DNA of 64,000 nt from Thermaerobacter subterraneus DSM 13965 (GTDB lineage: Bacteria > Bacillota > Sulfobacillia > Thermaerobacterales > Thermaerobacteraceae). Both the position numbers and the translations under genes were made by a program. Below are positions 37,219 to 46,450 of the stretch, one piece after another; the stretch's first letter is position 1; each line of letters opens with the position of its first letter. The notes beneath the pieces are model-generated. The model was not told the origin of the DNA and did no database searches. It saw only the letters and a program-made list of their open reading frames with translations. The DNA is taken from assembly GCF_000183545.2 (NCBI RefSeq), contig NZ_JH976535.1, positions 572,840 to 636,839 of the forward strand, in the 5' to 3' direction.

Positions 37219-38595
37219 ATGGCGATTCTCGGCCAGTTCGTCAAGGACGTGCTGAGTCAACCCGCCGTCCTCGTGGGCCTAATAGCACTCGTGGGGTTGA
37301 CCGTGCAACGCAAGCCGGTAGGTGACATCATCACTGGGACGGCCAAGGCCGTCCTCGGCTTTGTTATCTTGGGTGCCGGTGCCAACACACTAGTGAGTAG
37401 TCTCGATAAACTCTCTCCTCTACTTGAGGCCGGGTTCGGCGTTCGTGGGGTCGTACCCAATAATGAAGCCATTGTCGCTATTGCCCAGAGTACGCTAGGC
37501 AGTGAAACCGCCCTGATCATGGTTTTCGGCCTCATTGCGAACCTGATCATAGCACGACTTACGCCGCTCAAGTATGTGTTTCTGACCGGGCATCACACTT
37601 TCTTCATGGCTGCTTTGCTGTCTGCTGTTCTCGGTACCGTCGGTTTGAAGGGTGCCGCGCTCGTCCTGGTGGGTTCGTTCGTGCTGGGGGTTCTCATGGT
37701 CGTGATGCCTGCCATGGCCGATGCATACATGTCGCGCGTGACCGGTGGCCAGGCCATTGCCCTGGGGCACTTCGGCACCCTAGGTTATTGGTTAGCAGGC
37801 TTCATTGGGTCAAGGGTGGGTAGGGCAGAAGACTCGATCGAGCAGTACCGCCTTCCGTCTTCACTGTCCTTCTTCCGTGATTCCCTAGTGGCCACTGCAG
37901 TCGTCATGCTGGCCGTTTTCGTCATAGCGGTTTTGGCCGCGGGGAATAAGGCAGTGGAACTTGCGGGCGACCAGAGTGTCTGGGCATTCGCTTTGATGCA
38001 GGCCCTCACCTTTACTGCTGGTGTAGCTATCATACTGCAGGGCGTTCGTCTCATTATCTCCGAAATCGTTCCTGCCTTTCAAGGGATTTCGGCACGTATC
38101 GTTCCGGAAGCTCGTCCGGCCCTAGACTGCCCCGTCACCTTTCCCTATGCTCCTACCGCGGTACTGGTCGGGTTCATTGCAAGCTTCGTTGGAGGCATCT
38201 TGGCCATGCTCGGATTGGCGGCCATCGGGCTCCCCGTCATCGTGCCCGGTCTCGTGCCACACTTTTTCGTTGGTGGTACCGCCGGCGTATTCGGCAATGC
38301 AACCGGAGGACGTTGGGGATGTGTCGTGGGCGCCTTTGCCAACGGAATCTTGATCACCGTGGGAGCCGCTCTGTTGCTGCCGACATTGGGTGACTTGGGG
38401 TTCGCCAACACCACGTTCGGAGACTCCGACTTTCAGTGGGTAGGGATCCTGATAGGGGGCGCGGGAAAGGTGTTCGGGCATTCACCTGGAACCCTTGCTG
38501 GGGCTGTGATCGTTTTCTTCGGTCTTCTACTTGGCTTGAGTGCTGTCGTCAAGCGGCGACGAGGCGCCGTGAGCTCGACCGGCATGGCCGGCTAA
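37219..38595 (+). CDS. PTS EIIC component (ascorbate/UlaA type)
   Basis: A 458-aa polytopic membrane protein with about 11 hydrophobic segments. FLTGHHTFFMAALLSAVLG, the ALGHFGTLGYWLAGFIGS stretch and VPGLVPHFFVGGTAGVFGNA match the UlaA/SgaT family that imports L-ascorbate or an unknown sugar acid with phosphorylation. In this cluster the substrate is uncertain: no ascorbate-6-phosphate lactonase (UlaG) or decarboxylase (UlaD) genes are present, so another sugar is likely. Confidence 0.9.
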   Translation: MAILGQFVKDVLSQPAVLVGLIALVGLTVQRKPVGDIITGTAKAVLGFVILGAGANTLVSSLDKLSPLLEAGFGVRGVVPNNEAIVAIAQSTLGSETALIMVFGLIANLIIARLTPLKYVFLTGHHTFFMAALLSAVLGTVGLKGAALVLVGSFVLGVLMVVMPAMADAYMSRVTGGQAIALGHFGTLGYWLAGFIGSRVGRAEDSIEQYRLPSSLSFFRDSLVATAVVMLAVFVIAVLAAGNKAVELAGDQSVWAFALMQALTFTAGVAIILQGVRLIISEIVPAFQGISARIVPEARPALDCPVTFPYAPTAVLVGFIASFVGGILAMLGLAAIGLPVIVPGLVPHFFVGGTAGVFGNATGGRWGCVVGAFANGILITVGAALLLPTLGDLGFANTTFGDSDFQWVGILIGGAGKVFGHSPGTLAGAVIVFFGLLLGLSAVVKRRRGAVSSTGMAG

Positions 38596-38636
38596 ACAAA
38601 AGGATTTGTTGGGCGACAGCTCTTGGGAGTCGTCGC

Positions 38637-38712
38637 GGTTTCGTGGATGGGTTGAGATTTACACGACGACCCCTTCCCGTGGCTAAACATTTCGTTCCCG
38701 GATCCAACGCTC
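38637..38712 (+). repeat. 76-base dispersed intergenic repeat, copy 2
   Basis: Pairs with 17199-17274 (60 of 76 identical, no gaps). It is followed by three or four near-copies of actcgta (38715-38747). The rest of the spacer up to 38912 shows no gene. Confidence 0.7.
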
Positions 38713-38912
38713 TCGTAACTCGTACGGCGACTCGTAACTCGTAACTGGTAAGGCGAAGATTGTCCTTCGCCCGACGGAGGGTACTCCCCCGCCCATTGCG
38801 GCACACCGACCGGGATCCTGGACAGTCTCGGGACCCGTTCTTCTCCCACGTCGGTTTCGTGGTGGAAGGGGGCATTGTGAACTTCCGACCGTGCCCGTCT
38901 CTGCCTGACACG

Positions 38913-39674
38913 TCACGTGAGTACCACTTCCTTACCTAATTGCCGAAGACAGGCGACGGCATCGGCGGGCGCGAGCTGGTCGGTGATGACGGTATGCACC
39001 TCCTCGATGCTGCTGATCCGGGAGAGAGAGACTCTGCCGAACTTGGTGTGGTCGGCGACGACGATCACCTTGCGCGCCCGGCGCAGCATGGTGCGGTTGA
39101 CCACAGCCTCGTCCAGGTTCGGCGTGGTGATGCCATGCTCGACGCTGATGCCGTCCACTCCGAGAAACGCCTTGTCCACAAACAGATCGGCCAGGTTTTG
39201 CAGGGCCAGGGGCCCTACCAGGGCCAGCGAACGGTTTCTCAATTGCCCGCCCACGATCAGCATGCGAATGTCCGGATTGCCGGCCAGCGTGCGGATGACC
39301 GGGAGGGAATTGGTCACTACGGTGATTTCCCGGCGAGTGGTAAGCAGGCGCGCGATGGCCGCCGTCGTCGACCCAGCATTGAGGGCGATCACGTCGCCGT
39401 CGTTGATCATGCTGACGGCAGCGGCCGCAATCCTCTGCTTCTCTTCGGCCTGGCGCCCTTCCTTGGCCGTGAGTGCCGGTTCCTCCAGGAGATCACCGAT
39501 GGCGATGGCTCCGCCTCGAGTCCTGGTCAGAAGGCCCTGTTCTTCCAGTTGTGCCAGGTACCTGCGCACGGTCACAGCTGACACACCGAGGGAGGCGCTG
39601 AGCTCCGCCACCGTGGCGAAGCGAACGCGTCGCACGTGCTCCAGGATCGCCTGGCTCTTGCTGCTGGTGGGCAT
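38913..39674 (-). CDS. DeoR/GlpR-family sugar regulator
   Basis: A 253-aa repressor. The N-terminal winged helix reads FATVAELSASLGVSAVTVRR, and the sugar-phosphate sensor follows with DVIALNAGSTTAAIARLL, VVTNSLPVIRTLA and FLGVDGISVEHGITTPNLDE, as in AgaR/GlpR proteins. It lies between the PTS operon and the divergent isomerase-kinase-ABC operon and probably controls one or both in response to a sugar phosphate. Confidence 0.92.
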   Translation of the reverse strand: MPTSSKSQAILEHVRRVRFATVAELSASLGVSAVTVRRYLAQLEEQGLLTRTRGGAIAIGDLLEEPALTAKEGRQAEEKQRIAAAAVSMINDGDVIALNAGSTTAAIARLLTTRREITVVTNSLPVIRTLAGNPDIRMLIVGGQLRNRSLALVGPLALQNLADLFVDKAFLGVDGISVEHGITTPNLDEAVVNRTMLRRARKVIVVADHTKFGRVSLSRISSIEEVHTVITDQLAPADAVACLRQLGKEVVLT

Positions 39675-40005
39675 GACGCTCCGATCCTCCTGGCGGTCTC
39701 GTCCTCGACTCTATCATGTTTCGTTACCAATCGGACCCCGCCGCATCGTCCAGTACAGCTGATGGCTACGCACTGGAGCGGAAGTGTCGCGAACTCGTAA
39801 AGAATCCGCTCCCAGTAGCCTTCGGTTTTGTTCAAGGTGTCCGCATATCCTGCTAACACATGAAAGGATATGATCGATTCCGAAAGGAATCGGCTCCCCT
39901 TACGTCGAATGCCATGCCAGCGTGCCGGGCAAGCCGGGCAAGACCGTCGCCCTGGCCTGGCAGTCCCCAGCCCAGGAGCTGCATCGGAACGAGGAGGTTG
40001 GCCTG
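39675..40005. promoter_or_regulatory. Divergent promoter region deoR / sugar operon
   Basis: About 330 bases serve both the minus-strand regulator and the plus-strand operon. It contains tttcgttacc near 39720 and, nearer the operon, the palindrome at 39875-39892 (cgattcc-gaaa-ggaatcg). DeoR-type operators often contain such GAAA/TTTC repeats. This is inference from position. Confidence 0.45.
39875..39892. promoter_or_regulatory. Palindrome, candidate DeoR operator
   Basis: cgattcc-gaaa-ggaatcg, a perfect 7-bp inverted repeat about 115 bases upstream of the isomerase start. Confidence 0.45.
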
Positions 40006-41094
40006 GTGCCAGGGATGCCCGTGGACCTCGATGATCTCGACGCTCTCAGACGGCTGGATCGAGCAGGTGCCCTTTCCTTGGTGGATGACTATACGCGACA
40101 GTTCCGGGAGGCGTGGGGCCGAGTGGAGCAGGCGGACCTGGCAGGCATCCCTATGCCGGACCACGTACTCATTCTCGGTACCGGCGGCGGGTCCGCCACT
40201 GCGGCGACCCTGCTGCGAACCTATCTTTACGATCGCTCCGAGGTGCCTATCGAGATCTGCCAAGCCTACCAACCGCCTGCATACCTACGGCGCACCACCC
40301 TCGTTGTGGCCGTGAGCTACTCAGGCAATACCCAGGAGACGCTGCAGGCCTACGAACAGGCCGCCGCATCCGGTGTTTCGGCCGTCGTCATCACCGCCGG
40401 TGGCGAGCTGGCGGCGCGTGCGCGGAGCTATGGCCACCCGGTGATCCATGTGCCGGGGGGTACGCCGCCCCGCATGGCCATCGGTTACCTTTTTATGGCC
40501 CTTCTCGGGGTTTTTCATAAGTTGGGGTTGGCGGGCAACACAGGTGTCGAGCTTGCGGAGCAGCTGGGAGAGCTCTACGCGGTTCTCGCCGAAGGGGCTC
40601 GCCGGTGGGGGACGGCCATGCCGGTTACGGATAACGAGGCAAAGCAGCTCGCCCTCGCGTTGCGCGGTCACATTCCCGTCGTCTACGGCTTGAATCCGAA
40701 TACAGGTGCTGTTGCGGAGCGGTGGAAGCGGCAATTCGGTGAGAACGCTAAGGTCATGGCTTTCGCCAACCTGCTTCCAGACGCCCATCACGACGAGGCC
40801 GTCGGGTGGGAGATGGAGCGGGAGTTGTTTGGTCGCTTCTTCTTCATTCTTTTGACCGATGACCAGGCGCCCCGAGTGTTGCAACAGCGTGTCGCCGCTA
40901 CCGTCGAGGTGCTGCGGGAGCGCGCGGGAGGGGTTCGGGTCGTACAGGCCCGTGGCAGGGGACGGCTGGCCCGGTTGTTCTCTCTCGTCCACCTCGGGGA
41001 CTACGTGAGCCTGTACCTCGCCCTCCTGCGCGGGATCGATCCCACGCCCGTTCCCATGATCGAGCACTTCAAGGCGGTGCTATCCCGATCATGA
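40006..41094 (+). CDS. SIS-domain sugar-phosphate isomerase (PGI/PMI-like)
   Basis: A 362-aa protein with two SIS domains. The first has ILGTGGGSATAATLL and VVAVSYSGNTQETLQAYEQA; the second region has HIPVVYGLNP, RWKRQFGENAKVMAF, NLLPDAHHDEAVGWE and IDPTPVPMIEHFKAVL. This layout matches bifunctional phosphoglucose/phosphomannose isomerases. GTG 40006 sits eight bases after GAGGAGG and is preferred over the longer frame from 39922. The first gene of the operon, it overlaps the ROK kinase by 4 bases, so it probably isomerises the sugar 6-phosphate made by that kinase or the PTS. Confidence 0.87.
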   Translation: MPGMPVDLDDLDALRRLDRAGALSLVDDYTRQFREAWGRVEQADLAGIPMPDHVLILGTGGGSATAATLLRTYLYDRSEVPIEICQAYQPPAYLRRTTLVVAVSYSGNTQETLQAYEQAAASGVSAVVITAGGELAARARSYGHPVIHVPGGTPPRMAIGYLFMALLGVFHKLGLAGNTGVELAEQLGELYAVLAEGARRWGTAMPVTDNEAKQLALALRGHIPVVYGLNPNTGAVAERWKRQFGENAKVMAFANLLPDAHHDEAVGWEMERELFGRFFFILLTDDQAPRVLQQRVAATVEVLRERAGGVRVVQARGRGRLARLFSLVHLGDYVSLYLALLRGIDPTPVPMIEHFKAVLSRS

Positions 41095-42053
41095 CGAAAG
41101 GCGACGGTGTGCTTGCGGGTGTGGATGTGGGTGGCACCAACTTGCGCGTCGGCTTGGTGTCCACCGACGGCAGGGTACTATGGAGGGACGTTCTGCCCAC
41201 ACCGCGGCGTCGTGGGCCTGACACGATTGCCGATCTCATCGCCCGGCTCATTGAACGAGGTCTGGCGCGGGTTGGGGTCGAGCGGGAGCACCTTCTCGGC
41301 GTCGGGGCGGGCGTCACTGGTCCGGTGCGCAGGCGAGACGGGATGGCACGGCTTGCTCCAAACTTTGGCTGGCGTGACGTCCCCTTTGCCGACCTTTTGC
41401 AGGCCCGTTTACCGGAAGGAGTCCCGGTGTGGATCGACAATGACGTGCGCGTCGTCATGTATGGCGAGTGGCGATTCGGCGCTGGGCGCGACGCCACCGA
41501 TCTCCTTTGTGTCACCCTGGGCACCGGCGTAGGCGCTGCCCTCATTCTGGACGGGAAGCCGTACTACGGTAACGACGATGCCGCTGGCGAGATCGGCCAC
41601 CTCGTCCTTGACCCCGACGGCCCTCCATGCGGTTGCGGCAATCGCGGTTGCATCGAGCAGTATGCTTCCGCATCCGCCGTCGAACGTGCAGCAACACAGG
41701 CCGGCCTGTCACGGGAAGGTGGGGGGCCACCATCGGCAGCCGACGTAGCCGAGGCGGCCCGCGCCGGTGAACCTCGGGCCCGGGAGATCTTGGAGCAAGC
41801 GGCGCACGCCCTCGCTCAAGGACTCGCCGCTGCGGTGAACCTGGTGGCCCCGGAACGGGTTGTGATCGGTGGGGGATTGTCACGGGCGGGCGAGGCCTTT
41901 TGGGACCCCTTGCTGCGTGAAGTCTCCCAGCGCGTCATGCCCGTCCATCGCGTCAGGGTGCGGCTGGTACCAGCTGCGCTGGGCGACGATGCGGGAATCC
42001 TTGGCGCCGCATGGCTCGCGGGTTGGCAAGGTGGTTTTATCCGGGAACGATGA
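41091..42053 (+). CDS. ROK-family sugar kinase
   Basis: A 320-aa kinase. The phosphate-binding loop is LAGVDVGGTNLRVGL, WIDNDVR carries the catalytic Asp, and GEIGHLVLDPDGPPCGCGNRGCIEQYAS carries the ROK zinc-binding cysteines. It phosphorylates glucose or a related hexose or amino sugar with ATP. ATG overlaps the isomerase stop (ATGA), so the two are coupled. Specificity cannot be fixed from sequence. Confidence 0.92.
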   Translation: MTKGDGVLAGVDVGGTNLRVGLVSTDGRVLWRDVLPTPRRRGPDTIADLIARLIERGLARVGVEREHLLGVGAGVTGPVRRRDGMARLAPNFGWRDVPFADLLQARLPEGVPVWIDNDVRVVMYGEWRFGAGRDATDLLCVTLGTGVGAALILDGKPYYGNDDAAGEIGHLVLDPDGPPCGCGNRGCIEQYASASAVERAATQAGLSREGGGPPSAADVAEAARAGEPRAREILEQAAHALAQGLAAAVNLVAPERVVIGGGLSRAGEAFWDPLLREVSQRVMPVHRVRVRLVPAALGDDAGILGAAWLAGWQGGFIRER

Positions 42054-42263
42054 GGCGCGGTAGCGGCGATCAGCAAGGCTCAAGGCCGCGACGAGAGGGG
42101 AGGTGTCCGGCGGTGTCGTGCGGGCGTCTGCCGCGGCGGGTGCGGGCAAGGGACCCAGCATCCTGCCGGAGTCCGCAATGAGCGCGTACAGTGCTCGTCT
42201 TGGAGAAGTTTCCGGTAGTAGCCTGTGGGAAGCGACCAAGCCATGACGCGGGAGGGGAGCAAA

Positions 42264-43577
42264 GTGCGTCAGTGGCGCACGATGGTGGTAACACTCGTGG
42301 CCGCTCTCATACTGGCGGGCTGCGGCCAGCAGCCGGCACAGCCCGCGGCCGAAAGGCAGGCACAGCAAGGAAACCAGCAAGCTGGGACCACCAGTGAGCA
42401 AGCCGTTGAGATCTTCAGCTGGTGGACGGGAGCCGGCGAAGAAGCAGGCTTGCTGGCGTTGATCGACTTGTTCAAGAAGCAGAACCCCGGCATCGACGTC
42501 ATCAACGCCGCCGTTGCGGGAGGGGCGGGCACCAATGCGAAGGCGGTCCTCGCAAGCCGGATGCAGGCGGGCAATCCGCCCGATACCTTCCAAGTTCACG
42601 CCGGGCGCGAGTTGCTGGACACATGGGTTGCCGCCGGCAAGATGGAACCACTGAACTTCCTGTATGACGAGGAAGGGTGGCGGGACAAGTTCCCGAAGGA
42701 TCTCATCGATATGTTGAGCAAGGACGGCCAGATCTATTCCGTGCCCGTCAATATCCATCGTGGCAACGTTCTCTGGTACAACGCAAAGGTCTTCGATCAG
42801 CACGGCTTGAAACCGCCCAAGACGTTCGATGAGTTCTTCCAGGTGGCCGATGCGTTGAAGTCGAAGGGCGTCACGCCCCTCGCCCTCGGCGACAAGGAGC
42901 CGTGGACACTGTTGCATCTCTGGGAGGACATCCTACTGGGTGTTGCCGGCCCGGAGGGCTACAAGGCGCTGTTCACGGGGTCAAAGCCGTGGAACGGTCC
43001 TGAAGTTCGGCAGTCCCTGGAGATCCTGGGCCGCATGCTGCAGTACGTCAACGTGGATCACGCCGCCAGGAACTGGCAGGACGCCGCGAAATTGGTGGCG
43101 GATGGCCAGGCAGCGATGAACGTGATGGGGGACTGGGTCAAGGGGTATTACACCGTCGACCTCAAGTTGAAGCCTGAAGAAGACTTCGGATGGGCCCCCA
43201 CACCCAATACGGAAGGCAGCTTTATGGTGGTCTCCGACACCTTCGGCTTGCCGGTTGGTATCAAACACCGCGACGCGACCATTAAGTGGTTGAAGCTTCT
43301 GGGTTCCGTGGAAGGGCAAGACACCTTTAACCCGCTGAAAGGGTCGATTCCTGCTCGTCTCGACGCGGACCCCAGCAAGTATGACGCTTATGGGAAGTCA
43401 ACCATGGAGGACTTCAAGACCAACGAGCTAGTTCCCAGCCTGGCTCATGGCAGCGCCGCACCTCCTGCTTTCGTGGAGCAGGCGACTCAGGTGATCCGTG
43501 TCTTCGCAACGACAGGAGACGTCGATACCGCCTTGCAGGGGCTCGCATCCGCGGCCAAGCAGTACCTGGATCAGTAA
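42264..43577 (+). CDS. ABC sugar transporter, substrate-binding lipoprotein
   Basis: A 437-aa lipoprotein. The N-terminus (VRQWRTMVVTLVAALILAGC) is a lipoprotein signal peptide with lipobox LAGC. The rest is a family-1 extracellular solute-binding protein (EIFSWWTGAGEEAG, NAKAVLASRMQAGNPPDTFQ, YSVPVNIHRGNVLWYNAKVF, MNVMGDWVKGYY). GTG 42264 is chosen because GGGAGGGGAG lies just upstream and the signal peptide then has normal length. It captures a mono- or oligosaccharide for the two permeases downstream. A GC hairpin follows and could favour its higher expression. Confidence 0.92.
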   Translation: MRQWRTMVVTLVAALILAGCGQQPAQPAAERQAQQGNQQAGTTSEQAVEIFSWWTGAGEEAGLLALIDLFKKQNPGIDVINAAVAGGAGTNAKAVLASRMQAGNPPDTFQVHAGRELLDTWVAAGKMEPLNFLYDEEGWRDKFPKDLIDMLSKDGQIYSVPVNIHRGNVLWYNAKVFDQHGLKPPKTFDEFFQVADALKSKGVTPLALGDKEPWTLLHLWEDILLGVAGPEGYKALFTGSKPWNGPEVRQSLEILGRMLQYVNVDHAARNWQDAAKLVADGQAAMNVMGDWVKGYYTVDLKLKPEEDFGWAPTPNTEGSFMVVSDTFGLPVGIKHRDATIKWLKLLGSVEGQDTFNPLKGSIPARLDADPSKYDAYGKSTMEDFKTNELVPSLAHGSAAPPAFVEQATQVIRVFATTGDVDTALQGLASAAKQYLDQ

Positions 43578-43630
43578 CGTGCCTGGGTAGGTTCAGTAGG
43601 GCCGATGTCGGCACAGTCCGATGCGGGGGT

Positions 43631-43660
43631 GGGGCCGGGGCGTGATCTTGCCCCGGCCCC
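43631..43660 (+). promoter_or_regulatory. Intercistronic stem-loop after the binding-protein gene
   Basis: ggggccggggc / gccccggcccc pair perfectly (11 bp) around an 8-base loop, between the binding-protein stop and the first permease. Such stem-loops often stabilise the upstream mRNA or partly terminate transcription in ABC operons. Confidence 0.6.
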
Positions 43661-43684
43661 GGGCCCCGTTGGGGGTCGATCGTC

Positions 43685-44617
43685 TTGAAGTCCAGCCTTC
43701 ATGCTGATCGGGTTTTGCCTATTGTGTTACTCTTGCCGTCTCTTCTCGCGGTTGGCGTTTTCGTCTACGGCTTCATCGGCTGGACGGGCTACGTATCCCT
43801 ATCACGCTGGAATACTTTCGTCCGTGACCTGTCCTTTATAGGCCTGGAGAATTACAGGGCGCTCTTCGAGGACTTCCGATTCCGGGCTGATATTCGCAAT
43901 ACCATTGTGTTCACGGTCATTTTCACCGCTGCTTGCCTGGTGGTCGGTTTGGTCCTCGCTCTCTTGTTAGACCAGCGCCCGCGCGGTGAGGCCTTCTTCC
44001 GAAACCTGTTTCTATTCCCTATGTCACTGTCCTTTGTGGTCACCGGGGTTGTGTGGCAATGGTTGCTAAACCCGACTACTGGTATAAACCTCTTGATCAA
44101 AAAGATAGGTATCTCGGCGGTTCCGCTGTGGTATGTAGATACTCGCGTGCTGCCAGGTTTATGGTCTTGGGGGCAAGTGCCGTTGGGCGTACCTCTCGCC
44201 ATGATTGCCGTCGTCCTGGCGGCCGTCTGGCAGATGTCCGGGTTTGCCATGGCCATCTTCCTTGCCGCCCTCCAGGGTATCCCCGATGAAGTCCGTGAGG
44301 CGGGCCAGATCGATGGGGCTACCGGGTGGCGACTTTACCGGCACATCGTCCTACCGTTGCTGTGGCCGGCAGCCGTCACCGTGACCATCGTTCTCGGTCA
44401 CGTGTCCTTGAAGGTGTTCGACTTGATCTACGCGATGACGGGGTCCGGCGCCGCCTATGTCACGGACATGCCAAGCGTATACATGTTCGAAACGACATTC
44501 CGCGGCAACCGGTTTGCTCAAGGCGCGGCGATTTCCATGATCATGCTCCTACTGACGATGGCGATCTTCATCCCGTACCTGATATGGCGGGAGCGGCGGG
44601 GTGAAATGAGTGGCTAG
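43685..44617 (+). CDS. ABC sugar transporter permease (MalF type)
   Basis: A 310-aa membrane protein with six helices. The coupling motif EVREAGQIDGATGWRLYRHIVLPLLWP is the EAA loop that docks the ATPase. It forms a heterodimer with the next gene product. TTG start at 43685 is supported by the first helix beginning soon after (VLPIVLLLPSLLAVGVFVYG). It overlaps the next gene by 8 bases. Confidence 0.92.
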   Translation: MKSSLHADRVLPIVLLLPSLLAVGVFVYGFIGWTGYVSLSRWNTFVRDLSFIGLENYRALFEDFRFRADIRNTIVFTVIFTAACLVVGLVLALLLDQRPRGEAFFRNLFLFPMSLSFVVTGVVWQWLLNPTTGINLLIKKIGISAVPLWYVDTRVLPGLWSWGQVPLGVPLAMIAVVLAAVWQMSGFAMAIFLAALQGIPDEVREAGQIDGATGWRLYRHIVLPLLWPAAVTVTIVLGHVSLKVFDLIYAMTGSGAAYVTDMPSVYMFETTFRGNRFAQGAAISMIMLLLTMAIFIPYLIWRERRGEMSG

Positions 44618-45419
44618 GCGCGTATTGATGTACATTGGCCTGGTCTTGTTTTCCTTGGTTACCCTAACTCCCGTGTGCGTTATGATCTTGACCTCGCTGA
44701 AGACGGCGGCGGAAGCATCGCTCGACCAGATGTGGAATCTACCGCATAATCCGAATTTGGACAGCTTTCGTATAGCGTATGCAAAGCTTGGCCCTCACTT
44801 CCTTAATACCTTCAAAGTGGTTGTGCCGGCAACCGTGGTCTCGGTCCTGATAGGGTCGATCAACGGATACGTCTTGGCGAGGTGGAGGTTTCGTGGTGCA
44901 CAGGCGTTGTTTACCATCTTGCTTGTCGGAATGTTTATCCCATACCAAAGTGTTCTTATTCCGCTAATTACGACACTTCAGGCGATGGGCTTGTACAACA
45001 CACTGACCGGTCTGGTCATCGTACATGTCGTCTACGGTATACCGATAACGACCCTTATATTTCGAAATTTTTATGCTAGCATACCCAACGAGATTACGGA
45101 GGCTGCCTTGCTGGACGGTGCAGGTGTGTTGCGGCAATACCGGCACATCATCGTGCCCTTGTCAGCACCGGCTGCGGTGGTGGTTGCGATTTGGCAGTTT
45201 ACATCCGCGTGGAACGATTTTCTATTTGCAGTGGCTATCACGGGGCCGGACCGGCAGCCCGTGATGGTCGCGTTACAGAACCTCTCCGGAAGTCAGATCG
45301 TCCAGTGGAATGTTCAGATGGCGGCTGCATTTCTTGCCGCCCTACCCACCTTGCTCGTGTACGTTCTTCTGGGTCGGTACTTCGTAAGGGGTTTGCTGGC
45401 GGGAGCCCTCAAAGGATGA
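44610..45419 (+). CDS. ABC sugar transporter permease (MalG type)
   Basis: A 269-aa membrane protein with six helices and EAA loop NEITEAALLDGAGVLRQYRHIIVPLSAPA. It starts with GTG inside the end of the MalF-type gene. No ABC ATPase gene is in the operon, so a shared MsmX-like ATPase encoded elsewhere is expected, as in many Bacillota. Confidence 0.92.
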   Translation: MARRVLMYIGLVLFSLVTLTPVCVMILTSLKTAAEASLDQMWNLPHNPNLDSFRIAYAKLGPHFLNTFKVVVPATVVSVLIGSINGYVLARWRFRGAQALFTILLVGMFIPYQSVLIPLITTLQAMGLYNTLTGLVIVHVVYGIPITTLIFRNFYASIPNEITEAALLDGAGVLRQYRHIIVPLSAPAAVVVAIWQFTSAWNDFLFAVAITGPDRQPVMVALQNLSGSQIVQWNVQMAAAFLAALPTLLVYVLLGRYFVRGLLAGALKG

Positions 45420-45520
45420 GATGGAGGCGACCCTGGTACTTGAGACATGGGCGGCCCTCTTGTGGGCGTGTCGTTCGGGTCTGAGCGTCGGCAGACGCGA
45501 TCCGGAGGGTGGGGAGTCTC

Positions 45521-46384
45521 ATGCCCCTGGTGGATGCGCGCGAGGTCTTGCGGCGGGCAGCGGCGGAGGGATACGCCGTGCCCGGCCTGAACTTCCACAG
45601 TCTCGATATGGTCCCGGCCTTGCTGGAGGTGGCGGAGGCCGAGCGGTCACCCCTGATCCTCCAGGCCTCGGCGGGGACGATCGCCTTCCTCGGCTTCGAC
45701 GCCATCGAGGCGGTCGTGCGGGCATCGGCCCGCCGGTGCCGGGTGCCTGTGGTCCTGCACCTCGACCACGCACGCGATTACAAGCTCGTGCTCGGGGCAT
45801 TGCGTCACGGGTTCACCTCCGTGATGGCGGACGGTTCTTCGCTCCCCTTCGAGGACAACGTGTCCTTTACGGCCAAGGTGGCCGAGGCCGCCCACGCTGC
45901 CGGGGTGGCGGTCGAAGGGGAATTGGGATACGTGCCGCGGGCGGGGGATCCGGCAAACACAGGTGTGGCCGGTGCGCCGGAGGGGTATGAGTTCACTCTT
46001 CCCGAGCAGGCGGAGGAGTTCGTGGCGCGCACTGGCGTGGACAGCCTGGCGGTCGCGGTCGGCACCGTGCACGGGGTCTACCGGGAGGCACCGCGACTCG
46101 ATCTCGAGCGGTTGGCGGCCATTCGCGCCCGGGTGCCGGTACCCCTGGTCTTGCACGGGGGCTCGGGTCTGACGGCCGAGATGTTGCAAGCCGCCATCGC
46201 GTGGGGGGTGGCCAAGGTCAACTTCGCGACCGAGCTCAAGCACGCATGGGCTGGCGCACTGCGGGCCGCTCTGTCGGGCAACCATGAGACGGATCCGCGC
46301 AGGCTGCTCGCGCCGGCGCTCAAGGCGCTGCAGGACGAGGCAGCGCGGAAGATTCGCCTCTGCGGGTCCCAGGGGCGGGCGTGA
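45521..46384 (+). CDS. Class II fructose/tagatose-bisphosphate aldolase family
   Basis: A 287-aa zinc-dependent aldolase. VVLHLDHARDYK, EGELGYVP, VAVGTVHGVY and VLHGGSGL supply the expected metal ligands and substrate-binding glycines, as in FbaA/GatY/KbaY. It splits a ketose 1,6-bisphosphate into DHAP and glyceraldehyde 3-phosphate. ATG 45521 has GGGGAG seven bases upstream and is preferred to the longer frame. It is paired with a PfkB kinase 66 bases downstream, giving the last two steps of a fructose- or tagatose-6-phosphate route. Confidence 0.9.
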   Translation: MPLVDAREVLRRAAAEGYAVPGLNFHSLDMVPALLEVAEAERSPLILQASAGTIAFLGFDAIEAVVRASARRCRVPVVLHLDHARDYKLVLGALRHGFTSVMADGSSLPFEDNVSFTAKVAEAAHAAGVAVEGELGYVPRAGDPANTGVAGAPEGYEFTLPEQAEEFVARTGVDSLAVAVGTVHGVYREAPRLDLERLAAIRARVPVPLVLHGGSGLTAEMLQAAIAWGVAKVNFATELKHAWAGALRAALSGNHETDPRRLLAPALKALQDEAARKIRLCGSQGRA

Positions 46385-46450
46385 ACGAATGCCACCGGGA
46401 GGCAGGTGCGAGTCGTGCCGGTGAACCGGTGCGCAGGGGGCGGGGGGCGA

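Noticed and set aside
38715-38747. Short tandem actcgta units as a possible CRISPR array
   Set aside because: Units are 7 bases, abutting and irregular, with no spacers and no cas genes.
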